From assembly GCA_028284745.1 (NCBI GenBank), contig JANQRC010000017.1, positions 169,380 to 233,379 of the forward strand: DNA of 64,000 nt, written 5' to 3'. Each line of letters begins with the position of its first letter. Position 1 is the first letter of the stretch. Made by a program: the position numbers and the translations under genes. The notes below the pieces were generated by a model. That model ran no database searches. It saw only the letters and a list, made by a program, of their open reading frames with translations, and was not told the DNA's origin. Shown one piece after another: positions 1 to 7,779 of the stretch. This stretch comes from Flavobacteriaceae bacterium. GTDB taxonomy: Bacteria > Bacteroidota > Bacteroidia > Flavobacteriales > Flavobacteriaceae.

Positions 1-729
1 GCCGGGATACGAGAGGTCTTGATCATCACCACCCCGCAAGACCAGCCGATCTTTAAAAAGCTATTGGGCGATGGGAGTAAGATAGGGTGCGATTTTCAAT
101 ATGAAATACAAGAACACCCGAACGGTCTTGCCGAAGCGTTCATTATCGGCGAAAAGTTTATCGGCATAGACAAAGTGGCCCTGATCCTAGGAGATAATAT
201 TTTCTATGGTTCTGGCTTGGGAGAGTTGCTGAAGAGCAATAACGACCCCGACGGAGGAACCATATTTGCTTACCATGTTCAAGACCCCGAAAGATACGGG
301 GTTGTTGAGTTTGGCGATGACGGCAAGGTGATCTCTATAGAGGAAAAGCCTAGCAACCCCAAGTCTAACTATGCGGTGCCAGGAATATATTTTTACGACA
401 ATGACGTGATAGACATTGCTAAGAATATAAGACCTAGCGACAGAGGCGAATTGGAGATAACTGACGTGAACAAGGCCTATTTAGAGTGCGGAAGCCTCGG
501 CGTGGGCATATTGGACAAGGGGACCGCCTGGCTAGACACAGGCACGTTCAATTCACTAATGCAAGCATCACAATTCGTGCAAGTGATCGAAGAGCGCCAA
601 GGTTTGAAAATAGGAGCGATCGAAGAGACGGCATATAAAATGGGGTACATCAATAGCGAGCAGCTGGCAAAGATCGCAACCCCATTGATCAAAAGCGGTT
701 ATGGAAAATACTTAATGCAATTGATCTAA
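1..729 (+). CDS. rmlA: Glucose-1-phosphate thymidylyltransferase, 5' end missing
   Basis: Makes dTDP-glucose from glucose 1-phosphate and dTTP, the first step of dTDP-L-rhamnose synthesis. The reading frame is open from base 1 (AGIREV...), so the gene starts upstream of the window and about 50 N-terminal residues, including the nucleotide-binding GxGxR signature, are absent. Family-typical segments seen are the GDNIFYGSGL stretch, the EEKP motif and the WLDTGTF stretch near the C-terminus. It is followed after 2 bases by rmlC and then rmlD, so the three are clearly one operon. rmlB is not in the window and presumably lies upstream. The TTG at 19 is not a real start. Confidence 0.95.
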   Translation, partial: AGIREVLIITTPQDQPIFKKLLGDGSKIGCDFQYEIQEHPNGLAEAFIIGEKFIGIDKVALILGDNIFYGSGLGELLKSNNDPDGGTIFAYHVQDPERYGVVEFGDDGKVISIEEKPSNPKSNYAVPGIYFYDNDVIDIAKNIRPSDRGELEITDVNKAYLECGSLGVGILDKGTAWLDTGTFNSLMQASQFVQVIEERQGLKIGAIEETAYKMGYINSEQLAKIATPLIKSGYGKYLMQLI

Positions 730-731
730 CA

Positions 732-1283
732 ATGGAATTGCTTCAGGTCGAAAGAACCGCCCTTTACGGATGCTTGGTCATAACGGCCAAGGTCTTTGAA
801 GACGATAGAGGGTACTTTTATGAAACCTTCAACAGAAAGTCTTTTGAAGATCAACTGAACTTGAATGTGGAGTTTGTCCAAGACAACGAATCTCTTTCAA
901 CAAAAGGCGTATTGCGGGGGCTTCACTTTCAGAAAGGAGAACATGCCCAGGCAAAGCTTGTTAGGGTCGTTCATGGAAGTATCGTGGATGCGGTGGTCGA
1001 TTGCCGAACAGGCTCCCCAACTTTTGGGCAGCACCTTACCGTAGAACTTTCTTCTGAAAACAAGAAACAACTCTTCATCCCAAAAGGGTTCGCACATGGC
1101 TTTTATACATTGTCCGAGTCGGCTATTGTGAACTACAAGTGTGATACGTATTACAATGAGCACGCTGAAGGAGGCATTCGTTACGACGACCCTTTTCTAG
1201 GAATCGATTGGCAGCTTCAAGGCAAGCCTATCATTTCTGAGAAAGATGCGGAGCTGCCAAACTTCAAAAAGGTCTTCCCATGA
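732..1283 (+). CDS. rmlC: dTDP-4-dehydrorhamnose 3,5-epimerase
   Basis: Epimerises dTDP-4-keto-6-deoxyglucose at C3 and C5 in the cytoplasmic rhamnose pathway. The 183-residue length is normal for the cupin-fold RmlC family. The RGLHFQ motif at residues 62-67 carries the active-site His65, and the following KLVRVVHG and FIPKGFAHGF segments are family hallmarks. It sits 2 bases after rmlA, and its stop overlaps the rmlD start by four bases (ATGA), so translation is probably coupled. Confidence 0.96.
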   Translation: MELLQVERTALYGCLVITAKVFEDDRGYFYETFNRKSFEDQLNLNVEFVQDNESLSTKGVLRGLHFQKGEHAQAKLVRVVHGSIVDAVVDCRTGSPTFGQHLTVELSSENKKQLFIPKGFAHGFYTLSESAIVNYKCDTYYNEHAEGGIRYDDPFLGIDWQLQGKPIISEKDAELPNFKKVFP

Positions 1284-2131
1284 AGAAAGTCTTGGTAACA
1301 GGAGCAAACGGACAGTTAGGACAAACGATCAAGAAGCTAGCGCGCGCGTTTACTGATGCCGAGCTCATTTGCCTGAGTTCAGAAGAACTGGACATTACCA
1401 GCCAAGACGAGGTCGACCGATACTTTTCCAACCATGAATTGACACATTGCATAAACTGTGCTGCCTATACCAATGTAGATAAGGCAGAAGAACACTCTTC
1501 AGAAGCCATGAATGTCAACGCCAATGGAGTATCGAATTTGGCAACTGCATGTAAAGATAACGCCGTTGTACTGATTCACATCTCCACAGATTATGTGTTT
1601 GACGGCAAGAAGCGCGCACCCTATACCGAAGAAGACACCCCCAACCCCCTTAATCTTTATGGCAGATCGAAGCTGGCAGGCGAAGAAACTGTGAGAACGA
1701 CACTGAAAGAGCACTTCATCATTAGAACTTCCTGGCTTTACAGCCAATATGGCAAGAACTTCCTGAAGACCATGTTGCGACTTTCCGAAGAAAAAGAATC
1801 GATACAGGTTGTAAACGACCAAGTTGGCTCACCAACAAGTGCGGCCGATCTTGTAACAGCCCTTTCGATACTTCTGAATGCAGACTCGAAAGACTTTGGC
1901 ACGTACCATATTTCAAGCAGCGGAGACACTTCATGGCATGAGTTTGCACAGGAAATTCTCAAGCTGAAGGACAGGCACATGACTGTTATAGGGGTATCTT
2001 CGGAGCAATATGCATCGATTGCAGAGCGGTCCAAATACGCTGTTTTGGATTGTTCAAAGTTTGAAAAAAAATTTAAACACATACTTCCATTTTGGAAAGA
2101 TGGCCTCAAACGCATCATGACCAATCTATAA
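1280..2131 (+). CDS. rmlD: dTDP-4-dehydrorhamnose reductase
   Basis: Reduces dTDP-4-dehydrorhamnose to dTDP-L-rhamnose with NAD(P)H, the last step of the pathway. It is a short-chain dehydrogenase of normal length (283 residues). The Rossmann glycine motif GANGQLG is at residues 8-14, and the catalytic Tyr127-x-x-x-Lys131 pair lies in YGRSK. The start overlaps the rmlC stop by four bases. Together with rmlA and rmlC it shows that rhamnose is a building block of the polymer encoded by this locus. Confidence 0.96.
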   Translation: MKKVLVTGANGQLGQTIKKLARAFTDAELICLSSEELDITSQDEVDRYFSNHELTHCINCAAYTNVDKAEEHSSEAMNVNANGVSNLATACKDNAVVLIHISTDYVFDGKKRAPYTEEDTPNPLNLYGRSKLAGEETVRTTLKEHFIIRTSWLYSQYGKNFLKTMLRLSEEKESIQVVNDQVGSPTSAADLVTALSILLNADSKDFGTYHISSSGDTSWHEFAQEILKLKDRHMTVIGVSSEQYASIAERSKYAVLDCSKFEKKFKHILPFWKDGLKRIMTNL

Positions 2132-2168
2132 TCTCTGCTACAAAAAGCATTTATTGCCTGTAAACACA

Positions 2169-2176
2169 TACTTTTG
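2169..2176 (+). promoter_or_regulatory. Probable -7 element upstream of cysQ
   Basis: TACTTTTG fits the Bacteroidota -7 consensus TAnnTTTG exactly and lies about 50 bases before the cysQ start, in the 96-base gap after rmlD. I see no good -33 TTG at the usual 17-19 base spacing, so this is a moderate call. It would let the sulfate activation genes be transcribed independently of the rml operon. Confidence 0.45.
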
Positions 2177-2227
2177 TGGCCTGGGACATGTAATTTTTTA
2201 TTGAATCGTTGACTGCTTCCAATTACT

Positions 2228-3016
2228 ATGAAAAACAATCTAACAATCGCCGTAGAAGCTGCCATAAGTGCAGGCAAAGCGATTCTAAAAGTGTATGAAG
2301 GCGACTTTTCGATAGAGGAAAAGGAGGACAAAAGTCCATTGACAGATGCCGACAAGGCTTCCAATGAGGTGATCATGCGCTTCTTGTCGGACACAAAAAC
2401 CCCGGTGATAAGCGAGGAAAACAAGCAGATCGACTATCAAGACCGCAAGAATTGGCAAGAATGCTGGATCGTAGACCCACTTGACGGCACCAAGGAGTTC
2501 ATCAAGAGAAATGGTGAATTCACAGTGAATATTGCCCTGGCGCAAAACAATCAACCCCGACTGGGCGTGATCTATGTGCCAGTAACCAGGGAGCTATACT
2601 ATGGCGATGTTCTCCACAAGGCAGCTTACAAAGCTTTGGTAGCTGCTAGCGACTCGGCCGAGGAGGTTTTTGAGAAGGCAGAAAAGATAGCTCCCAACAA
2701 AACAAGGCACGACACGGTGAAAGTTGTCGGCAGTCGTTCGCATATGAATCCCGAAACAAAAGCCTTTGTAGAAAACTTGAAGCACGAAGGAAAACTAGTA
2801 GAACTGGTTTCGGTAGGAAGCTCCTTGAAGTTCTGTTGGGTCGCCGAAGGCAAGGCCGACATGTACCCAAGATATGCCCCAACGATGGAATGGGACACTG
2901 CTGCGGGTCAGGCGATTTGCGAAGCAGTTGGGCTTGCCGTGACCTCTAAAGAGACCGACCGACCACTTCTTTACAACAAGAAAGACCTAAGAAATCCAAT
3001 GTTTCTCTGTAAGTAA
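2228..3016 (+). CDS. cysQ: 3'(2'),5'-bisphosphate nucleotidase
   Basis: Hydrolyses 3'-phosphoadenosine 5'-phosphate (PAP), the by-product of PAPS-dependent reactions, to AMP. It belongs to the inositol monophosphatase fold. The metal-binding motif DPLDGT is at residues 83-88, and the second motif appears near the C-terminus as MEWDTAAGQAI. Length (262) is normal. It leads a run cysQ, DUF2061, cysC, cysD, cysN. Such a run occurs in sulfate assimilation loci and also inside polysaccharide loci, where PAP recycling supports sulfotransferases. No sulfotransferase or PAPS reductase is in the window. Confidence 0.93.
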   Translation: MKNNLTIAVEAAISAGKAILKVYEGDFSIEEKEDKSPLTDADKASNEVIMRFLSDTKTPVISEENKQIDYQDRKNWQECWIVDPLDGTKEFIKRNGEFTVNIALAQNNQPRLGVIYVPVTRELYYGDVLHKAAYKALVAASDSAEEVFEKAEKIAPNKTRHDTVKVVGSRSHMNPETKAFVENLKHEGKLVELVSVGSSLKFCWVAEGKADMYPRYAPTMEWDTAAGQAICEAVGLAVTSKETDRPLLYNKKDLRNPMFLCK

Positions 3017-3024
3017 TATATACG

Positions 3025-3264
3025 ATGGATATTTCAAAAAAAAGACACATAGCAAAAACGATAACCTGGAGAGTTATAGCATCATTGACAACATTTCTCT
3101 TAGCCCTGATCTTCTTTCGGGAAGACCCTGAAGCAGCACAAAAAGCAACTTGGGTAGCTATTACAGAAAGTGGCCTGAAAATGATCTTTTATTACCTACA
3201 CGAGCGCGCGTGGTATAAATCTAACTTTGGGCTAACATCAAGAAAATCAAAAGAAATAAAGTGA
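3025..3264 (+). CDS. DUF2061 small membrane protein
   Basis: A 79-residue protein with two hydrophobic segments (about residues 12-30 and 40-57) and the family signatures KTITWRVIASLTTF near the N-terminus and YYLHERAW near the C-terminus. DUF2061 proteins are often encoded beside sulfate activation genes but their role is not established. It sits 8 bases after cysQ and overlaps the cysC start by four bases (GTGA), so it is part of the same operon. Confidence 0.85.
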   Translation: MDISKKRHIAKTITWRVIASLTTFLLALIFFREDPEAAQKATWVAITESGLKMIFYYLHERAWYKSNFGLTSRKSKEIK

Positions 3265-3845
3265 GTAATGTCTCCTACCAAAATTTTAAGATAAAACGAC
3301 CAGACCGCAACCAAAGGAACAAGCACAACTCTTTTGTGATCTGGTTTACCGGGCTGTCCGGGTCGGGCAAGTCTACACTTGCCAATGCAGTAGAGCGCGC
3401 ACTTTTTGATAAAGGGGTCTCGACCTACACTTTAGACGGAGACAATATTAGACTGGGCCTGAACAAAGACCTGGGGTTTTCTGCAGAAGACCGCTCAGAG
3501 AACATCAGGCGCATTGCCGAGGCAGCCAACCTTCTGATAGATGCGGGACTCGTTGTGTGTGCGTCTTTCATATCACCCTACAAAAAAGATAGACTTTATG
3601 TAGAAAAGACGGTCAAATCTGATAAATTTGTCGAAGTTTATGTAAAAGCGAGTGTAGAGGCGTGTGAAGAGCGTGACGTGAAAGGACTATACAAACGCGC
3701 AAGAGAGGGAGAGATCAAAGACTTCACAGGCATTTCTGCACCTTATGAGATTCCTGAGAACCCTTCGATCGTTGTAGACACAGAAAAACTCTCGATCAAA
3801 GAAGCCACTGCGCTCGTAATTGATAATGTAGAAAAGATGTTGTGA
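3261..3845 (+). CDS. cysC: Adenylyl-sulfate (APS) kinase
   Basis: Phosphorylates APS to PAPS. The P-loop GLSGSGKS is at residues 31-38, and further family landmarks are LDGDNIRLGLNKDLGFS and the FISPYKKDR segment. Length (194) is normal for a stand-alone kinase not fused to CysN. The start must be the GTG at 3261: the nearby ATG is out of frame, and the GTGA overlap with DUF2061 fits coupled translation. Having cysC means the cluster makes PAPS, needed either for PAPS reductase or for sulfation. Confidence 0.95.
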   Translation: MSNVSYQNFKIKRPDRNQRNKHNSFVIWFTGLSGSGKSTLANAVERALFDKGVSTYTLDGDNIRLGLNKDLGFSAEDRSENIRRIAEAANLLIDAGLVVCASFISPYKKDRLYVEKTVKSDKFVEVYVKASVEACEERDVKGLYKRAREGEIKDFTGISAPYEIPENPSIVVDTEKLSIKEATALVIDNVEKML

Positions 3846-4750
3846 TGAGAAAATACTATTTGAATTACATCGATGAGCTAGAGTCCGAGGCGATATATGT
3901 ACTTCGCGAAGTATATGCACAATTTCAGAACCCAGTGATCCTATTTTCTGGCGGAAAGGATTCCATCGTGCTTACCCACCTTGCTAAAAAAGCATTCTAT
4001 CCTTGCAAGGTCCCCTTTGCATTGATGCATGTAGACACCGGGCATAATTTCCCCGAGACCATTCAATTTAGAGACGATTTGATACAAAGCCTTGGGGCTC
4101 GCTTAATTGTCGGGTCTGTTCAAGAATCGATAGACCAAGGGCGCGTCGCTGAAGAGCGAGGTAAGAACGCAACAAGGAACGCCCTGCAGATCACCACACT
4201 TCTAGATGCGATAGAAGAACACAATGTAGATTGTGCGATCGGTGGAGGAAGAAGAGATGAAGAAAAAGCGAGGGCCAAGGAACGCTTCTTCTCCCATCGC
4301 GATGATTTTGGGCAATGGGACCCTAAGAATCAGCGTCCAGAGCTATGGAACCTTTTCAACGGAAAACATTTCGAAGGGGAGCATTTTAGGGTTTTCCCGA
4401 TCAGCAACTGGACAGAAATGGATGTTTGGAATTACATAAAGCGGGAGAACATCCAAATACCATCATTGTACTTTGCCCACTCAAGAAAAGTGATCTGGAG
4501 GAATAATTCCTGGATCCCGTATTCAGAGCACCTCAAGCTAGACGAAAGAGACGAGATCGTGAGCAAGAAAGTTCGCTTTCGCACACTTGGGGACATTACC
4601 ATCACTGGGGGCATAGAGTCTGATGCAGACACCTTAGAGAAGATCGTTCAGGAAGTAGCGGCAATGAGGCAGACCGAAAGAGGCAACAGAGCAGATGACA
4701 AGCGCTCAGAAACGGCGATGGAAGATAGAAAGAGACAAGGATATTTTTAA
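3845..4750 (+). CDS. cysD: Sulfate adenylyltransferase subunit 2
   Basis: Catalytic subunit of ATP sulfurylase, which forms APS from sulfate and ATP with the GTPase CysN. The PP-loop SGGKDS is at residues 35-40, followed by HVDTGHNFPET and the GGGRRDEEKARAKER segment, all family hallmarks. Length (301) is normal. I chose the ATG at 3845, which overlaps the cysC stop as TGATG; a GTG one codon upstream is also possible. A decayed reading frame separates it from cysN, which normally follows directly. Confidence 0.95.
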   Translation: MRKYYLNYIDELESEAIYVLREVYAQFQNPVILFSGGKDSIVLTHLAKKAFYPCKVPFALMHVDTGHNFPETIQFRDDLIQSLGARLIVGSVQESIDQGRVAEERGKNATRNALQITTLLDAIEEHNVDCAIGGGRRDEEKARAKERFFSHRDDFGQWDPKNQRPELWNLFNGKHFEGEHFRVFPISNWTEMDVWNYIKRENIQIPSLYFAHSRKVIWRNNSWIPYSEHLKLDERDEIVSKKVRFRTLGDITITGGIESDADTLEKIVQEVAAMRQTERGNRADDKRSETAMEDRKRQGYF

Positions 4751-4788
4751 AGTATGTAAAGCAGATTGATCGTAAAGCTGTAAAGTCG

Positions 4789-5084
4789 ATGACAGGTTAC
4801 GAGTTCTATTTTGAAAAGCTAGACGTTTGGAAGAATACTAGGCAACTAATAATAATTGTCTAAAGAATTTCGAAAAACTTTCCTAATGAAGAAAAATATG
4901 GGATCACCTCTCAGATAAGAAGAGCTGTGGTTAGCATTCATATAGCTCTACATGGGAGGCTATGAGTCTTTTGATTTTGGCATTAGACCTAGGCTATGTC
5001 CAAGAAGAGGAATATTCAAGAGCAAGAAGGCAAATAGGGTTGATTACCAACCAGTTGAATGCATTTCACAAAAAGCTGATCTAA
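4789..5084 (+). pseudogene. Decayed four-helix-bundle (23S IVP-like) protein
   Basis: The 372-base gap between cysD and cysN holds a broken gene. From the ATG at 4789 the frame gives YFEKLDVWKNTRQLIIIV, then a stop at 4861-4863 where the family has Tyr (IVYR). The same frame continues with ISKNFPNEEKYGITSQIRR and AVVSI, the signature of four-helix-bundle proteins related to the 23S rRNA intervening-sequence protein. After about 4943 the frame is lost and the central SNIAEG region is missing. A shifted frame then reads LALDLGYVQEEEYSRARRQI and ends at 5084. That is at least one nonsense change plus a deletion or frameshift. The intact family is common in Bacteroidota polysaccharide loci. Confidence 0.85.
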
Positions 5085-5122
5085 ATCAACTTTACAACTC
5101 ATCAACTTAACAAAACAAAAAG

Positions 5123-6379
5123 ATGTCATTAGATAATAGTCAATTATTAAGGTTCACAACGGCAGGAAGCGTTGATGACGGCAAAAGCACATTGATAGGA
5201 AGATTGCTATACGATTCAAAGTCAATTTTTGAAGATCAGTTAGATGCGGTCGAAGCGACCAGCAAACGCAAAGGACACGATGGGGTAGACATGGCGCTGT
5301 TTACCGATGGCCTTCGTGACGAGCGTGAACAAGGCATTACTATAGATGTGGCCTATCGATACTTCACAACGCCCAAGCGAAAGTTCATCATAGCAGACAC
5401 CCCAGGGCACATCCAGTATACCCGGAACATGGTAACAGGAGCGTCAACTGCCAACGCTGCATTGATATTAGTCGATGCACGGCACGGGGTTATCGAGCAG
5501 ACCAAACGACATTCATTTATCGCATCGCTGCTTCAGATACCACATGTTATTGTCTGTGTGAACAAAATGGACTTGGTCGACTTTTCAGAAGAAGCGTTCA
5601 ACAAGATCGTATACCAGTTCGAGGAGTTCTCCTCAAAGCTATTGGTGAAAGACATTCGGTTCATACCGATAAGCGCATTGTTGGGCGACAATGTCGTAAA
5701 TCGCTCAGAGAACATGGGTTGGTATCAAGGTGCACCGCTGTTGCACACCTTGGAAACCCTTCATATCAGCAGCGACATCAACAAGATCGATGCTCGTTTT
5801 CCTGTGCAAACGGTGTTGAGGCCTCAGACCGAAGCCTACCATGACTATAGAGCATACGCAGGCAGAATGGCAAGCGGGGTGCTAAGGCAGGGAGATGACA
5901 TCACCGTTCTCCCATCTGGCTTCACCTCTAAGATAAAAGAGATACACGCTTCTGAGACCCGACTTGATGAGGCATATGCGCCCATGTCTATCTCGATCAC
6001 CCTAGAAGATGACATCGATGTGAGCCGAGGCGACATGATCGTTAGGTCCAATAACAAGCCCGAAGCAACGCAAGACATCGATGTGATGTTATGCTGGTTG
6101 CATGACCAAACCGCTCAACCAAGAGCAAAGTACATCATTCGCCACACTTCTAATGATCAAAGGGCGATGATCAAAGAGATCGTCTACAAGATCAACATCA
6201 ACAACCTTGAGCGAGATTCAGAAGATAAGCACATAAACATGAATGATATTTGTCGAGTGAAGATCAGGACCACAAAACCATTGCTGTTAGATGCTTATCG
6301 AGAGAACAGGACCACGGGAAGCATCATTCTGATCAACGAGGCAACCAACGAGACAGTAGCGGCCGGGATGGTGGTTTAG
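5123..6379 (+). CDS. cysN: Sulfate adenylyltransferase subunit 1 (GTPase)
   Basis: Regulatory GTPase of ATP sulfurylase that drives APS formation by CysD. It is an EF-Tu-like GTPase: G1 GSVDDGKST at residues 15-23, G3 DTPGH at 92-96 and G4 NKMD at 147-150, followed by two beta-barrel domains. The 418-residue length is shorter than the enterobacterial protein but normal for the stand-alone form without CysC fusion. It is the last gene of the sulfate activation block; the next gene is preceded by a hairpin and its own promoter. Confidence 0.95.
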   Translation: MSLDNSQLLRFTTAGSVDDGKSTLIGRLLYDSKSIFEDQLDAVEATSKRKGHDGVDMALFTDGLRDEREQGITIDVAYRYFTTPKRKFIIADTPGHIQYTRNMVTGASTANAALILVDARHGVIEQTKRHSFIASLLQIPHVIVCVNKMDLVDFSEEAFNKIVYQFEEFSSKLLVKDIRFIPISALLGDNVVNRSENMGWYQGAPLLHTLETLHISSDINKIDARFPVQTVLRPQTEAYHDYRAYAGRMASGVLRQGDDITVLPSGFTSKIKEIHASETRLDEAYAPMSISITLEDDIDVSRGDMIVRSNNKPEATQDIDVMLCWLHDQTAQPRAKYIIRHTSNDQRAMIKEIVYKININNLERDSEDKHINMNDICRVKIRTTKPLLLDAYRENRTTGSIILINEATNETVAAGMVV

Positions 6380-6392
6380 GGGCTTTGTATAC

Positions 6393-6430
6393 AGTAAACA
6401 CACATACTCAATAATTGTATGTGAAGTTTA
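6393..6430 (+). terminator. Hairpin after cysN, possible terminator
   Basis: CACATAC at 6401-6407 pairs with GTATGTG at 6417-6423 across a 9-base loop, and flanking AAAC/GTTT can extend the stem imperfectly. It falls between cysN and the next transcription unit. There is no good T tract, so it could be a weak terminator or a processing site. Confidence 0.35.
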
Positions 6431-6458
6431 ACAAGTGTCACGTAAAAACATATCTTTA
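6427..6458 (+). promoter_or_regulatory. Promoter of the AT-rich polymerase/flippase block
   Basis: TTTA at 6427-6430 and TATCTTTA at 6451-6458 are 20 bases apart and resemble the Bacteroidota -33 TTTG and -7 TAnnTTTG elements. Transcription would start near 6464, just before the ATG at 6475. This supports 6475 rather than 6415 as the start of the next gene. Confidence 0.5.
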
Positions 6459-6474
6459 CGTCTGCATTGTAAAT

Positions 6475-7779
6475 ATGTCGAAAAGCATGCGTGACATCAA
6501 GCAATTCATGAAGAGCAACCTTCATAAGGCCTATTTCGTATTACTCGGGATGGTTGCATTTTTCCCAATCTTTGACAGTGATGGGATTTCTAAATTAGTT
6601 GGTGTTTTTCTCGGCGCCTCATTCTTGTTATGGATGCTTTTTTCGAGGAAATTAAATAAGAACTTTGGCCACATTTGGTTGATAAATGTGGCATTTTATT
6701 TACTACTACTACTCTCTGTTCTGTATTCTTCCAATTTCAGTAAAGGTATAGACAACGCAGTCAAAGCAATAGGAATCCTTCTGTTTCCTTTAGTGATGTG
6801 GGGCTTGATGCCGCAGTTAGATACTAAGAAAAAAGATCGGATCTTACTACTATTCTCCTATTTGAACTTTGTTTTAATACTTTATTTCTGCTGGGTTTTT
6901 TATGATTACTTTGAATTGAGTAGCATGCGAAACATCCGAAGGGCTTTTAAAAATCTAGACTTTCGATTTGCGATCAAGTACGGGCTTAATGACTATTTTC
7001 ACACTACTTACCTCTCAGCATCTATACTACTAAGCCTATGTATTCTTCTGAGACATTGGTTCCAAATGAGCAAGAGAGGACTAAGAAAGACAATCTTTAT
7101 TGTCATTATGATGGTAAGTTTTGCTGCCTTCATTTTGTTACTGCGAGTTCGCATAGTGTTTTTGGCGTTTTTCTTTATTGTTCCGTTGCAGCTAATATTC
7201 TCGATCAGACACCAGAAATATCGCAAGATGGTAGGTTTCGGGGTTCTTTCCATATTCATGCTTTTGTTTGTGGGAAGCTTTGCAAATGAGAGAATTAGAA
7301 ACTATATCTTAACTCCATTAATTCAAATGATCAAACCAGAACCCGCCACAAACGGAAAAGCACTACACAAAGAATTCCGAATAGAGATAAATGTGTGCAA
7401 TTTTGAGGTGATTAAAGCTAACTGGCTGATAGGAGCTGGTTGGGGAGATGCCAATGAAGCGCTGATCGAATGTTTTAAGGAAAAGGAACTTTTCAAACTT
7501 TCAAGAGGCAGGTACAACTCACATAATCAATATGCATATCTTTGGATGTCTTCTGGGGTATTTTGCCTTTTGTTTTTTATAATCATGATGGGCTACAATG
7601 CTTGGAGAGCGATACAGTCTGGAAACATCTTGTACTTAGCCTTTATGCTACTGGTACTCTCGTTGATGCTTACAGAAAATATTTTATATAGGATCTATGG
7701 AGTTACTTTTTATGCGTTTTTCAATGCACTATTGCATTCCTTCACAATTCAAACACTAAATAGAAAAGGTGAGAAATAA
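6475..7779 (+). CDS. O-antigen polymerase/ligase-like membrane protein 1
   Basis: A polytopic inner-membrane protein of 434 residues from the ATG at 6475, with roughly ten to twelve hydrophobic segments. A long extracytoplasmic loop in the C-terminal half contains a GAGWGDANEALIE stretch and an SHNQYAYLWMSSG motif; loops of this kind are typical of the Wzy/WaaL O-antigen ligase superfamily. It likely polymerises repeat units or transfers a glycan to its acceptor. Upstream in-frame ATGs (from 6415) lie within the promoter, so I reject them. The next gene starts at a GTG inside its 3' end. Base composition is clearly AT-richer than the flanking rml and pur genes. Confidence 0.75.
   Translation: MSKSMRDIKQFMKSNLHKAYFVLLGMVAFFPIFDSDGISKLVGVFLGASFLLWMLFSRKLNKNFGHIWLINVAFYLLLLLSVLYSSNFSKGIDNAVKAIGILLFPLVMWGLMPQLDTKKKDRILLLFSYLNFVLILYFCWVFYDYFELSSMRNIRRAFKNLDFRFAIKYGLNDYFHTTYLSASILLSLCILLRHWFQMSKRGLRKTIFIVIMMVSFAAFILLLRVRIVFLAFFFIVPLQLIFSIRHQKYRKMVGFGVLSIFMLLFVGSFANERIRNYILTPLIQMIKPEPATNGKALHKEFRIEINVCNFEVIKANWLIGAGWGDANEALIECFKEKELFKLSRGRYNSHNQYAYLWMSSGVFCLLFFIIMMGYNAWRAIQSGNILYLAFMLLVLSLMLTENILYRIYGVTFYAFFNALLHSFTIQTLNRKGEK

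Noticed and set aside
1738..2424. 228-codon open frame on the minus strand over rmlD and cysQ
   Set aside because: It lies antisense to two clearly conserved genes and its translation shows no family features.
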